DNA from: DASYLJ01 sp964432595
GTDB taxonomy: Bacteria > Desulfobacterota > Binatia > DP-6
Direction of reading: 5' to 3'
Assembly: GCA_964432595.1 (NCBI GenBank)
Contig: CAYSOF010000006.1
Coordinates: 186,001-250,000, forward strand
Length of the DNA: 64,000 bases
This document shows positions 35,555 through 45,350 of this stretch, in pieces; positions within the stretch are counted from its first letter, which is position 1; each line of letters begins with the position of its first letter. The translations under genes were made by a program, and so were the position numbers. The notes beneath the pieces were generated by a model. The model had not been told where the DNA came from. It worked only from the letters and a program-made list of their open reading frames with translations, and did no database searches.

Positions 35555-36601
35555 GTGGAACCGCGCGCGGCGGACGACGAGTCCCTCTCGTTCTTCTCGG
35601 GGACACGACGGATCGCGGAGGCCGCCATCGCCGCCGCGGGCGCCGTCGAGCGGACGTACGCGATCGCGGGCCGGCCGGTCACCGTCCGCGCCGCGGGACG
35701 GGCGCTGGCGGACCGGCTCGGCGCGGCGCTCGCGCCCCGGCGCGTCGCCGACGTCGCGGCCCCGTCGCTCCTCGTCGAATGCTGGGACGGCGCCGCGAGC
35801 GGCCTCGAGCCGCCACCGTTTCCGTGGGCGCTGCCGACGCATCTCCGGCGCGGCGAGCTGCCCGGCGCCACGAGCGGCCGCATCGGCGCGACGCTGCAGC
35901 CGCAGGATCGCTGCCTCGCGCTCGTCGACCTCGCCGAGCGCCGCGCCGTGTGGTGGGCCGCCGACGCGCATGCGCTGCCGGTCCACCAGCACGGCTCGCC
36001 GCTCCGCGACGTCCTGCACCCGTGGCTCGCGGACGTCGGCTTGACGCTGACGCATGCCGCCGCGGTCGGCCGCGACGGCCGCTGCATGCTGCTGCCCGGA
36101 CGCAGCGGCTCCGGCAAGTCGACGACGGCGCTCGCGGCGCTCGCGGCCGGCCTCGACCTCCTCGGCGACGACTTCGTCGTCGTCGACGCGCCCGCCCGGA
36201 TCGCCCACGCGCTCTACGCGTCCGGCAAGCTCACGCGCGACGGCGCCGCGCGGCTGCCGGCGCTCGCGCCGGACGTCGTCGTCGCACCGCGTGGCGACGA
36301 GAAGGCCCTGCTCGACCTGCACCGTCGCCACGCGTCGCGCCTGCCGGAGGCCCTGCCGATCGCGGCCGTCGTCGTGCCGCGACTCACCGGCGTGCGCGCA
36401 ACCCGCGTCACGCGCGGCACGCCGGGCATGGCGCTCGCGGCGCTCGCGCCGAGCACCGTCTTCCAGCTGCCGGGGGGCGGCGGCCGCGAGCTGGCCGCGC
36501 TCGCCGGCCTCGTTCGCACGCTGCCCGTCTGGGAGCTCCACGCCGGAACCGCACTCGACGGTGTCGTCGACGCGCTCGCCGGCATCCTCGCATCGACATG
36601 A
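35555..36601 (+). CDS. HprK-related kinase (HPr-rel-A type)
   Basis: A 348-residue ATP-dependent kinase related to HPr serine kinase. The P-loop GRSGSGKST and downstream LLGDDFVVVD match the HprK C-terminal fold; no HPr-type substrate domain is present. Proteins of this type occur with PqqD and nucleotidyltransferase genes, and in paeninodin-type lasso clusters a relative phosphorylates the precursor peptide. GTG 35555 begins 10 bases after the PqqD gene. The likely substrate is the tail of that neighbour or a glycan carrier. Confidence 0.82.
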   Translation: MEPRAADDESLSFFSGTRRIAEAAIAAAGAVERTYAIAGRPVTVRAAGRALADRLGAALAPRRVADVAAPSLLVECWDGAASGLEPPPFPWALPTHLRRGELPGATSGRIGATLQPQDRCLALVDLAERRAVWWAADAHALPVHQHGSPLRDVLHPWLADVGLTLTHAAAVGRDGRCMLLPGRSGSGKSTTALAALAAGLDLLGDDFVVVDAPARIAHALYASGKLTRDGAARLPALAPDVVVAPRGDEKALLDLHRRHASRLPEALPIAAVVVPRLTGVRATRVTRGTPGMALAALAPSTVFQLPGGGGRELAALAGLVRTLPVWELHAGTALDGVVDALAGILAST

Positions 36602-37284
36602 GCGCGCCCACGATCGCCGTCGTCGTGCCCGTGTGGAACGGGCGCCCGTATCTCGCGGAGGCGCTCGCGAGCCTGCGCGCCCAGACGCACGCGGCGTGCG
36701 AGATCGTGGTCGTCGACGACGGCTCGACGGACGGCTCGGGCGAGCTGGCCGCGACGCTGTTGCCCGAGGGCCGCGTCGTGCGTCAGCCCACCAACGCCGG
36801 CCTCGCCGCCGCACTGATCCGCGGCGTGCGCGAGACGACCGCCGAGGTCGTCGCCTTCCTCGAGTCCGACGACGTGTGGCTGCCGGAAAAGCTCGCGCGC
36901 GAGGCGGCGTTCTTCGCCGCGCATCCCGACGTCGCGTGGACGCTGTGCCACGCCGAGATCTTCCTCGAGCCCGGCTGCCCGCGGCCCGCGTGGCTGCGTC
37001 CGGAGTACCTCGGCGTACCGTCGGTCGTCGCATTCACGAGCGCCCTCGCCGTGCGACGCAGCGCCTTCGCGCACGCCGGCGACTTCGATCCGAGCTACCG
37101 CTACGGCCAGGACACGGAATGGATGATGCGCGCGCAGGCGGCCGGCCTGCGGCGCGGGACGCTGCCCGACGTGCTGGTCCGGCGGCGGATCCACGACAGC
37201 AACCTCTCGGCGGCGCCGCGTCACGGCGCCGCCATGCTGCGCGTCGCGCGCGCCGCGGTGCGCCGGCGCGCGGACGGCGCATGA
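36598..37284 (+). CDS. Family 2 glycosyltransferase
   Basis: A soluble GT-A enzyme of 228 residues: opening IAVVVPVWNGRPYLAEALAS, nucleotide-binding VVVDDGSTDGS and donor motif LESDDVWLP, then an acceptor segment FDPSYRYGQDTEWMMRAQ. ATG 36598 overlaps the kinase stop as ATGA, and the next transferase overlaps in the same way. A second transferase follows; the two are paralogous but diverged. Product unknown, probably a peptide- or lipid-linked sugar. Confidence 0.88.
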   Translation: MSAPTIAVVVPVWNGRPYLAEALASLRAQTHAACEIVVVDDGSTDGSGELAATLLPEGRVVRQPTNAGLAAALIRGVRETTAEVVAFLESDDVWLPEKLAREAAFFAAHPDVAWTLCHAEIFLEPGCPRPAWLRPEYLGVPSVVAFTSALAVRRSAFAHAGDFDPSYRYGQDTEWMMRAQAAGLRRGTLPDVLVRRRIHDSNLSAAPRHGAAMLRVARAAVRRRADGA

Positions 37285-37964
37285 CGACACGCCCGCCCGG
37301 ATCGCTCGTGAGCGTCGTCGTTCCGGTGCGGGACGGCGCCCGCCACATCGGCGCCGCCCTCGACAGCGTGCTCGCCCAGGGCACGTTGGTCGGCGAGATC
37401 ATCGTCGTCGACGACGGCTCGACCGACGCGTCGGCGGACGTCGCCCGCGCGCGTGGCGCCGCCGTCCGCGTGATCGCGCACGCGCCGTCCGGCGCCGGCC
37501 CGGCCCGCAATCGCGGCGCCGCGGCGGCGCGCCATCCGCTGCTCGCCTTCCTCGACGCCGACGACGAGTGGCCCGCCGGACGCCTCGCGGACCAGTGCGC
37601 GGCCCTCGACGCGGCGCCCGAGCTGGACGCGGTGTTCGGGCTGGTCGAGGAGTTCTTCAGTCCCGACCCCGCCGACGACGTCGCCGCGACCATGCGCTGC
37701 AAGCCGGTCGGCGCCGCGATGCTGCCGGGCGGCATGGTGCTCTGGCGCGACGCCTTCGCGCGCCACGGCGGCTTCGACGCGCGCGGCGCCGAGTTCGTCG
37801 CGTGGTTCGTCCACGCGCGCGATCAGGGCCTCCGCTGGCGCGTGCTCGATCGCCTCGTGCTGCGACGCCGCCTGCACGATCGCAACCGCGCCCGCGTCGA
37901 CCCGCGCGTCGCCGCCGACTACCTGCGCATCGCGCGCGACCGCGTCGCCGGACGGCGCCCATGA
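37281..37964 (+). CDS. Family 2 glycosyltransferase
   Basis: A 227-residue GT-A glycosyltransferase with VSVVVPVRDGARHIGAALDS, IIVVDDGSTDAS and the donor motif FLDADDEWPAGRL. The C-terminal part (GGMVLWRDAFARHGGFD, then a conserved HDRNRARV end) matches transferases in HprK-rel/PqqD clusters. It is linked by ATGA overlaps to both neighbours, so it is made in step with them. The acceptor is unknown. Confidence 0.88.
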   Translation: MTTRPPGSLVSVVVPVRDGARHIGAALDSVLAQGTLVGEIIVVDDGSTDASADVARARGAAVRVIAHAPSGAGPARNRGAAAARHPLLAFLDADDEWPAGRLADQCAALDAAPELDAVFGLVEEFFSPDPADDVAATMRCKPVGAAMLPGGMVLWRDAFARHGGFDARGAEFVAWFVHARDQGLRWRVLDRLVLRRRLHDRNRARVDPRVAADYLRIARDRVAGRRP

Positions 37965-39589
37965 CGTCGTGCTGGCCGACGCCCGACCAGGAGCTGCTGC
38001 TCGGCGCGTGCCTGCGTCCCGGCGCCGACGCGGTCGACGCGTGGTGCCGCTGGCGCAGCCGCGTCGATCTCGACGACGTCGACGCCGCGTCGTTCCGACT
38101 GCTGCCCCTCCTCTACCGCTCGCTGCAGCGCCACGGGGTCGGCGACGAGGACCTCTCCCGCCTCGCGGGCGTGTATCGCTGGCACTGGGTGCGCACGCAG
38201 CTGCAGGTGCGAGCGGCCGCCCGCGTGCTCGACCGTCTCGCGGCCGCGGGCATCCCGACCCTCGTGCTGAAGGGCGGCGCGGTCGGCCCGCGCTACTACG
38301 GCGACCACGGCGTGCGGCCGATGGACGACCTCGACGTCCTCGTGCCGCCCGCGCACGCGGCCGGGGCGCTGGCGGCCCTCCATGCCGACGGCTGGACGTC
38401 GCGCCGGCCCGACGTCGCGCACCGGCTGCAATTCCGGCACTCGGCCGATCTGCAGCATGCCGACGGCGGCGCCGTCGACCTCCATTGGCGCGTCTTCAAC
38501 GAGTTCACGGGTGCGCGCGACGAGGACGCCGCGGCGTGGGACGCGGCGGAGCCGCTCCGTCTCGCGGGCCGCGACACGCGCGCGCTCTGTCCGACCGACG
38601 AGCTGCTCCTCGCGTGCGCCCACGGCCTGCGCTGGAGCCCGGTCGCACCGATCCGCTGGCTCGTCGACGTCGCGACGATCTGCGCGGCGGCGGGAGCACG
38701 ACTCGAGCCCGAGCGCCTCCGTCGCAACGCCGTCGCGCGCGACCTCGTCGCGCCCGTGACCGACACCGCCGGCTGGCTGCGCGACGCACTCGGTCTGACG
38801 TTGCCGCCGGCGCTCGACGGCATGCTGACGGCGCGCGCGCGCCGGCGCGACCGCTGGGCGCACCGCGTGCGTCTGGCTCCGCATCGCGCCGGCGAACGCC
38901 TTGCGCTGCACACCCTCCTCTTCGCGCGGCGCTGGCGGCGGCGTGCACCCGGCTTCGCGTGGCGGAGCTACGGCGCGTATCTGGCGTGCCAGTGGGAGCT
39001 GCCCGCGGACGCGCCGCCGCTGCGCACGGCCGCGCGGCTCGTGTGGAGCGAAACGCGCGGCCGCACGCCGTGGCGAACGATCCGTCGTCTGCGCGCCGAG
39101 CGCGAGGAGCTGCGTGCCCGCCTCGCCGCGCTGGCGCCGGGCGCGGCGTCCGGCGCTCCACGGGTCACGCCGGCGACGCCGTCGTACCTGTGCTGGATCG
39201 ATGCGCCGTCGATCTGGCAGCGCGCGAGCGACCACGTCCGCATCGGCGGCTGGTGTCTGCGCCGCGACGGAGCCCCGCTCGCCGGCCTGCGCGCCCGCAC
39301 GCGCGACGGCAGCGCGTTCGCGGCGCGGCGCGGTCGGCATCGCCCCGACGTCGCGGCCGCCTTCCCGACGCTGCCGGGCGCGGCATGGGCCGGGTTCGTC
39401 GTCGACGTCCGCGTGGGACCGGGTGAACGCAGCGTCCGCGTCGAGGCGCGGCGCGGCGACGGCATGTGGGAGACGGTGTGCGTCGTGACGGCCGATGACG
39501 CGGCGACGGCGCGATGCGATGCGGAATCCGCTGGACGGGCTGGGCTCGAGAGCGGCACCTTCGCACCGCACCGAGGAGGACGTGCATGA
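37961..39589 (+). CDS. NTP_transf_5-type nucleotidyltransferase with C-terminal extension
   Basis: A 542-residue protein. The first 370 residues are an NTP_transf_5 nucleotidyltransferase-like domain: PTLVLKGGAVGPRYYGDHG and the metal motif PMDDLDVLV, followed by HWRVFNEF and LLACAHGLRW. Related proteins accompany HprK-like kinases in lasso-peptide clusters. From about residue 395 there is a beta-rich extension (VRIGGWCLRRDGAPLAGLRA, DVAAAFPTLPGAAWAGF) that resembles domains attached to glycosyltransferases. It closes the operon and is coupled by ATGA. The NTP donor and target are unknown. Confidence 0.82.
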   Translation: MTSCWPTPDQELLLGACLRPGADAVDAWCRWRSRVDLDDVDAASFRLLPLLYRSLQRHGVGDEDLSRLAGVYRWHWVRTQLQVRAAARVLDRLAAAGIPTLVLKGGAVGPRYYGDHGVRPMDDLDVLVPPAHAAGALAALHADGWTSRRPDVAHRLQFRHSADLQHADGGAVDLHWRVFNEFTGARDEDAAAWDAAEPLRLAGRDTRALCPTDELLLACAHGLRWSPVAPIRWLVDVATICAAAGARLEPERLRRNAVARDLVAPVTDTAGWLRDALGLTLPPALDGMLTARARRRDRWAHRVRLAPHRAGERLALHTLLFARRWRRRAPGFAWRSYGAYLACQWELPADAPPLRTAARLVWSETRGRTPWRTIRRLRAEREELRARLAALAPGAASGAPRVTPATPSYLCWIDAPSIWQRASDHVRIGGWCLRRDGAPLAGLRARTRDGSAFAARRGRHRPDVAAAFPTLPGAAWAGFVVDVRVGPGERSVRVEARRGDGMWETVCVVTADDAATARCDAESAGRAGLESGTFAPHRGGRA

Positions 39590-39631
39590 CGTGCATTGAC
39601 CCTGCTCGACCGCCGGCATAGCCCGGCTCGC

Positions 39632-40330
39632 ATGCCGACCCTCGAGCTGATCGAGCTGTATCCGTCACCGTGGTCCGAGCGCCTGCGCTGGGTGCTCGAT
39701 CTGAAAGGCGTGTCGTACACGCGACGCGACTATCAGCCGATCGCGCACGAAGCCGAGCACCGGCGCACCACCGGCGTCGCCACGGCGCCGGTGCTCGTCG
39801 CCGACGGGGAGGCGATCGGCGACTCGGACGCGTCCGTCGACTGGCTCGAGTCGCGGCACCCCGCGCCCGCGCTGCTGCCCGCAGACCCGTCCCGACGCGC
39901 GCAGGTTCGCGCCTTCGAGACGACGGCGACCGAGGCGCTCGGTCCGTTCGCACGGCACGTGATGATCGGGCGCATGAAGGCGATGGACCTCCAGCCGCTC
40001 GCCGACCACTTCGCGACCAAGTACGGGTGGTCGCCCGACACCGAGGCACGCGCCGCCCGCGCGTTGACCACGCTCCTCGCCGATCTCGCGCGCGCCGTCG
40101 AGACGTCGCCGTACCTGGTCGGCGACGAGCTCACGCGCGCCGACGTCACCGTCGCGTCGCTGCTGATCCCCGCGCTCGGCCATCCGCCGGACGAGCTCTA
40201 TCGCGTCGAGCCGGGCATGCGGATGATGTTCGGCGTGCCACTGGCCGACGATCCGGCCGTCGCGCCGCTCAAGCGCTGGCGCGACGACCTCTACCGCCGC
40301 CACCGCGGCCGTACGGTCGAGCCGGCGTAG
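39632..40330 (+). CDS. Glutathione S-transferase family protein
   Basis: A 232-residue GST with the thioredoxin-like half LIELYPSPWSERLRWVLDL, the cis-Pro segment ATAPVLVADG, and IGDSDASVDWLE, then the helical half with DELTRADVTVASLLIP. The catalytic Ser/Cys position reads PSPWSERL. It starts 43 bases after the nucleotidyltransferase and need not belong to that operon. It converges with the giant propeller gene, with a dyad across the junction. Two other GST genes are in this window. Confidence 0.85.
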   Translation: MPTLELIELYPSPWSERLRWVLDLKGVSYTRRDYQPIAHEAEHRRTTGVATAPVLVADGEAIGDSDASVDWLESRHPAPALLPADPSRRAQVRAFETTATEALGPFARHVMIGRMKAMDLQPLADHFATKYGWSPDTEARAARALTTLLADLARAVETSPYLVGDELTRADVTVASLLIPALGHPPDELYRVEPGMRMMFGVPLADDPAVAPLKRWRDDLYRRHRGRTVEPA

Positions 40331-40357
40331 CCGTCACTCCTTTTTCTTCGTGACGGC
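40330..40357. terminator. Dyad at convergent gene ends
   Basis: GCCGTCAC and GTGACGGC form an 8-base stem around a 12-base pyrimidine-rich loop, across the ends of the GST and the giant propeller gene. No T-run follows the stem on either strand. Confidence 0.35.
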
Positions 40358-43300
40358 GTGGCGGAAGCAGCGGTCGCCGATCGTCACGCGCACCGCCGTC
40401 TCCGCGGCCGGCTGATTCGCCCCTTCCGCCGTGAACCAGCGCTTCGCTTTGACGGCGAGCTTGAAGGTGCCGGGCCGCTTGCGCGTGTCGTCCGTGAGCG
40501 TCACCTGCTGCAGCCCGACGCCCTTCACCTTGTAGGCCCACTGCACGCCTTTCTTCCCCTTCGGCGCGAGCGGCCCGACGGCCGTCGCAACGATCGGGTC
40601 GCTGTCGGCGTCGACGAGCTCCACGCGAACGGGCGCGTCGACGTAGTCGTCGAACGGGATCGACATCTTCGCCGCCAGCGTGCCGGCGTCCTTCGCGGTC
40701 GTGACCTTCACGACGGCCTTCGGGTCGGCGACCTCGGGGCAGCACCGGCAGTCCGTGGTGCACGCCCCCGGACATGCCGCGTCGTCCGCGCCGTCGCACT
40801 GCTCCGTCCCGTCCACGAACCCGTTGTTGCAGCTGCGCACGTCGCAGACGTCGCCCACGCCGTCCTCGTCCGTGTCGGTCTGATCGGCCGGCACCGTCTC
40901 GGGACAGTTGTCGAGATGATCCGGGACGCCGTCGGCGTCGGTGTCGGGGCTCGCCGGCACGATGCCGCTCGCGACGCACTCGCTGCCCGGCGCGCAGTCC
41001 CCGGTGGTCGCGCACACGCCCGTCTCGCGCACGCAGCCGAACGCCCAGCAGAACGACGTCGCCGGGCACTCGCCGTCGTGCGAGCAGAAGCCGCCGAGCG
41101 GCTCGACGCAGCGACCCGTCGAAACGTAGACGGTCGCGGTGCCGGCCGCGCCGACGTCGCCGGCGAAGGGGTTCGCGCCGTCGCGCACCGTCCCGATGAC
41201 GGTCGTGCGGCCGGTGTCGACGTCGAACGTCTGGATGACGAGGTCGACCGCGTCGCCGTCGCCGTTCAGATCGAGCCCACCCTGCTCCCCCTCGAGCGTC
41301 AGGAACTTCACCGAGCGCGGCAGCACGCGATACGGCTCGCGGGGATCGCACTCCGCGAGCGCGCACGGCACCACCGCCTGCCCGGTCTCGCGCACGAGCC
41401 CGGTCGTCCCGTCGTAGACGGCGAGGACGTCGTCGGTGCCGTCGCCGTCGCCGTTGCGGTCCGTGCCGCTCTCCGGCGAACGGAATGCGATCAGCGACTC
41501 GCCGCAGACGAACTCCTCGGCGGCCCGCTGCGTGTTCGTGAGCGTGTCGTCGCGCCAGAGCTGCAGCACGCGATCGTCCGGAACGCCGTCGCCGTCGCGG
41601 TCGGCGCCCTGCGCCGCCTCCGGGGTGATGAACGGCACCACGGCGCCGCAGACCGCCAGCGTGTCGGCCGCCTCGCCGACGTTCGTCCATGTGCCGGCGC
41701 CGATGGCGCGCACGTGGACGACGGCGTCGAACGCGTCGCCGTCGCCGTTCAGGACCGCGCCGTTCTGACCCCCCTCGTCGGCGAGCGCCGCCAGATGCGA
41801 CGCGGACAGCGCCACGGTCGTCGCGGCCAGGCCCAGGTTCGCGACGGGCGCGCCGCTCTCCCAGAGCTGCACGACGCGATCGTCGGTGTCGCCGTCGCCG
41901 TTCAGCGAGCCACCAGGGCACGCGCCCGTCCCGACCTCGGACTCGGGCCGCAGGAACGCCGCGCGTGCCGCGGCGACGGCGACCACGTCCGCCGGACACA
42001 GCGTCGTCGCGGTCTGCGCCGTGGCGTCGAAGACCTCGAGCAGCGTGTCGTCGAGCGCGCCGTCGGGGAAGAGGTCGAGGCCGGGATCGCCGGGGTCGAT
42101 CGTGCGCACGAACGCGTCGAACCGGGCGTTCCCGTCGCCGGGAACGAGGTCGGTGGCGGCGCTCTTGAAGGCCACGACCCCACCGTCGGCGGAGAGCACC
42201 GGCGCGACCGCGTCGCCGCCCGTCGCCTGCAGGCCGGCCGGCGCGAGGCTGACGCGCTCGGTGGTCAATGTCTGCCGGTCGTACACGAACGCGTCGCGCA
42301 CGCCGTTGTCGTCGCCGGGCACGGCGCCGGCGCCGTCGATCGTCGTCCACGCGACGTAGCGACCGTCGGCGGAGACGGAGGCATGCGCGTTCAGGTCGGC
42401 GATGGGATAGGCGCCGGTCGGCAGCACGCCGCCGCCGGTCGCGACGCTCACGAGCTCCGTGATCCCCGTCAGCCGATCGCGCGCGTAGACGTCGCCGGAG
42501 AAGTTGTCGTCGGCGGGCACGAGCCCCGCCTGGCTCTCGAAGACGACGATGCGCCCGTCGTGGGACAGGCCGAGGGACCCGAACTTTCCGGAGTAGGCAT
42601 ACGCCTCCCCGCCATCCGACCGCACGTTCACGCGCTCCGCGCGTTGCGTGAGGCGGTCGTAGACGAACACGTCGTACCAGGAGCCGCTGTCGCCCGGCAC
42701 GACGCCCGCGTCGTTCGTGGCGAAGACGACGACGCGTCCGTCGCCGGAGATCGCGCCGTCGATGACGCCGCCCGGCGCGGTCAGCTGGCCGCCGCCGTCG
42801 CGCAGGCTCACCCGCTCGGTCGTGTGCAGCACGCGGTCGTGGACGAAGAGGTCGTACTCGTCGTTCGTGTCACCCGGAACGAGGTCGGTGTACTGCGAGT
42901 AGAACAGCACGAAGCGCCCGTCGTCGGAGATGTCCACGGCGTCGGAGCTGACGAATCCGGGGAAGCCTCCGGTCCCTTCGCTCCCGTCGCTCGCCACGCT
43001 CACGCGCTCCGTGGTGCCGAGGAGCCGGTCACGGACGTAGACGTCGGCGTTGCCGTTGCCGTCGCCGGGCACGACCGTCGCATCGAGGGACCCGAAGGCG
43101 ACGAAACGGCCGTCGCCGGAGATCGCCGCGCCGAGGGCCTGCGAGAACAGTATCTGGCTCCCATCCCACCTGAGGCTCACGCGCTCGGTGACGCCGGTCT
43201 CGAGGTCGCGCACGAACGCGTCGATGAGCCCGTTCGTGTCGTCGGCGACGAGATCCGCCGAGTTACTCTGGAAGAGGACGAAGCGGCCGTCGGCCGACAG

Positions 43301-45307
43301 GTCGAAATACGGCCCCGCGTCGTATTCGAACACGCCGGCGACCGCCTCGACGTCCGCGGGACCGACGCTCGCACGCACCGTCACGTTCGGCGCTGGCCCG
43401 CGCTCGGGCCGCCGATAGAAGACGAGGCCGTTCGAGACGGCGAGCGCCCGGTCGTTCACGACGAGCGCGGTGTCCGCCACGCGCGGCGGCGACAGCGTCG
43501 ACGTGCGCTCGCCGCCGCCGAGCGCGAACACCCGCAGCAGGGCGTCGCTGCGGTCGTGGTCGGCGCTCTGGTCGCAGTTGCCTTCGGCGGACTCGGACTC
43601 GAGGAACGCGACGAGATCGCCCTCCGACGCGACGGCCGGATAGCTGAACGGCGGATCGCTGATGCGCACCACCGCACGCCCCTGCGCGGGCGGCACCGTC
43701 GCGGGGCAACCCGCGGGAGAGCCCATCGCCTGCGCGAGGCCCGTCACGCGATCGCGCAGCGTGACGACCGAGTCGATGCTGTCGGCGTCGCCGTTGTCGC
43801 GGCTGAGCCGCGTCGACTCGTTCACCGTGAACGCGAGCACCTCGGGGCTCCCCGACGTGAGGCTCTCCAGCGGGATCGCCGTCGTCGCCTCGAGCGAATA
43901 GCTCACGCACGCATCGCCCGGGCTCGCGCAGTCGGCGTCGGTCGCGCACGGGCCGTGCGGCGCGAGCTGACAGATGCCGGCGCCGACACAGAGGTCGCCC
44001 GGCGCGGGGCAGTCGCCGGCACCGGCACAGCCCGCATGCGGCGGGAGCAGGCACGAGCCGGCGGCCTGCCGGCGGAGCGGCAGCGGGCCGCCGTACGTCG
44101 TGACGGGACGGAAGTCGGCGAACACCGCGCCACACCGCGCGCCGTCGCACTCGGCGTCCGCCGTGCACACGGCGTCGGCGTTCGACCCGCCGACGCACGT
44201 CGTCGGGCACGTGCCGCCCGGGCACGCGGCGTCGGCGTTGCAGGCCGCGCCGGCGCGCGAACCGCCGTCGCAGCGGCCGGCGCGGCGGCCGAAGCGGAGG
44301 ATCGTGTAGGACGCGTCGGCCGAGCCGAAGAGCGTGATGACGTCGGCGTCGGCGATCGACGGATCCGACTGCGGCTCGAAGATCGGCGGCAGCTTGGCGC
44401 CCTCGGGCGTGTACGATGCGAGGAACGCGGCGTCGGGGATTGCGAACGGCAGCGGCGACTTGATGGTGGCGCGGATCAGCCGCGGCACCGGCAGGTCGTT
44501 CTGGCGGATCAGCACGCCGCTCCAGTGCACCGGCAGCAACAGATTGCCGTCGGCGTCGACCGCGAGCCGCGCCTCGGTGGCGGTGCCGGTGCACGGCGGG
44601 TCGTCGGTATGGCAGGCGCCCTGGAAGTCGTTCGGCCGCGGCAGCGCCGTGAAGCTCGAGAAGACCTGGGCCGGCGCCGGGTCGCACGAGCCGTCGGCGG
44701 CGAAGAGCGTGTCGACGCATGCGAGCAGGCCGGTCTGCGACGCGCAGGTCGACGTGGCGAGACCGCACGGGAGCGGGTTCGTCACGGGCGAGACGGCGAT
44801 CGTCGCCGGGCCGCTCGCCGTCCGGCCGTCGGCGTCGGGCGCGAAGAGCGTGTCGGTGTCGGGGAAGCGGAAGCTCAGGCGGCGCTCGCCATTGCGGTCG
44901 ACGACGGCGAGCGTGCCCGACCCGAACGGATCGGCCTGCACGCAGGCAACGCGGCCGCCCCCGATGGTGTCCTCGCAGGCGCCCTGCTTCTCGAGCGCCT
45001 CCGAGCTGCCGCACGGGAGCGTCGTCACGAAGACGGCGTGCCGCGGACCGCCACCCGGGGGCTCGAAGACCACCGTGACGATCTGGTCGCCCGTCGCGGG
45101 CGCGATGCCTGTAGACGCCCCACCGCAGCGCTGTGGGCTCACGCCCACCTCGACGAAGTCGCCGGGCGCCGCGAACGGACGGTTCAGGTCCCCGAGCGTG
45201 CCGCGAAACGTGCGGCTGGCGCTCGGGATCAGGTTGCACGCGGCACGGACGTCCGGGGGTGCGAACGCCAGGGCGGCGACGAGAATGGCCAGACGAGTGC
45301 GGCGCAT
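40334..45307 (-). CDS. Giant secreted TolB-like propeller protein with type 3 repeats
   Basis: A 1657-residue exported protein. ATG 45307 follows AAGGAG and a signal peptide (LAILVAALAFAPPDVRA). The N-terminal third is beta-rich with Cys-rich repeats (CAGAGDCPAPGDLC, CATDADCASPGDACV). The middle holds at least eight PD40/TolB-type blades, each with an SxDGRFVxF strand, a VPGDxN turn and a DxFVxDRxxxxTERVS segment. Near the end are two type 3 repeats (DTDADGVPDHLDNCP), a Cys cluster and a tail with diverged resemblance to the shared C-terminal module, ending KKKE. Function unknown; probably surface-exposed. Confidence 0.82.
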   Translation of the reverse strand: MRRTRLAILVAALAFAPPDVRAACNLIPSASRTFRGTLGDLNRPFAAPGDFVEVGVSPQRCGGASTGIAPATGDQIVTVVFEPPGGGPRHAVFVTTLPCGSSEALEKQGACEDTIGGGRVACVQADPFGSGTLAVVDRNGERRLSFRFPDTDTLFAPDADGRTASGPATIAVSPVTNPLPCGLATSTCASQTGLLACVDTLFAADGSCDPAPAQVFSSFTALPRPNDFQGACHTDDPPCTGTATEARLAVDADGNLLLPVHWSGVLIRQNDLPVPRLIRATIKSPLPFAIPDAAFLASYTPEGAKLPPIFEPQSDPSIADADVITLFGSADASYTILRFGRRAGRCDGGSRAGAACNADAACPGGTCPTTCVGGSNADAVCTADAECDGARCGAVFADFRPVTTYGGPLPLRRQAAGSCLLPPHAGCAGAGDCPAPGDLCVGAGICQLAPHGPCATDADCASPGDACVSYSLEATTAIPLESLTSGSPEVLAFTVNESTRLSRDNGDADSIDSVVTLRDRVTGLAQAMGSPAGCPATVPPAQGRAVVRISDPPFSYPAVASEGDLVAFLESESAEGNCDQSADHDRSDALLRVFALGGGERTSTLSPPRVADTALVVNDRALAVSNGLVFYRRPERGPAPNVTVRASVGPADVEAVAGVFEYDAGPYFDLSADGRFVLFQSNSADLVADDTNGLIDAFVRDLETGVTERVSLRWDGSQILFSQALGAAISGDGRFVAFGSLDATVVPGDGNGNADVYVRDRLLGTTERVSVASDGSEGTGGFPGFVSSDAVDISDDGRFVLFYSQYTDLVPGDTNDEYDLFVHDRVLHTTERVSLRDGGGQLTAPGGVIDGAISGDGRVVVFATNDAGVVPGDSGSWYDVFVYDRLTQRAERVNVRSDGGEAYAYSGKFGSLGLSHDGRIVVFESQAGLVPADDNFSGDVYARDRLTGITELVSVATGGGVLPTGAYPIADLNAHASVSADGRYVAWTTIDGAGAVPGDDNGVRDAFVYDRQTLTTERVSLAPAGLQATGGDAVAPVLSADGGVVAFKSAATDLVPGDGNARFDAFVRTIDPGDPGLDLFPDGALDDTLLEVFDATAQTATTLCPADVVAVAAARAAFLRPESEVGTGACPGGSLNGDGDTDDRVVQLWESGAPVANLGLAATTVALSASHLAALADEGGQNGAVLNGDGDAFDAVVHVRAIGAGTWTNVGEAADTLAVCGAVVPFITPEAAQGADRDGDGVPDDRVLQLWRDDTLTNTQRAAEEFVCGESLIAFRSPESGTDRNGDGDGTDDVLAVYDGTTGLVRETGQAVVPCALAECDPREPYRVLPRSVKFLTLEGEQGGLDLNGDGDAVDLVIQTFDVDTGRTTVIGTVRDGANPFAGDVGAAGTATVYVSTGRCVEPLGGFCSHDGECPATSFCWAFGCVRETGVCATTGDCAPGSECVASGIVPASPDTDADGVPDHLDNCPETVPADQTDTDEDGVGDVCDVRSCNNGFVDGTEQCDGADDAACPGACTTDCRCCPEVADPKAVVKVTTAKDAGTLAAKMSIPFDDYVDAPVRVELVDADSDPIVATAVGPLAPKGKKGVQWAYKVKGVGLQQVTLTDDTRKRPGTFKLAVKAKRWFTAEGANQPAAETAVRVTIGDRCFRHAVTKKKE

Positions 45308-45350
45308 GAGGCTCCTTCGGCCGGCCCCCCCGGACCTGCACGGCCACCAG

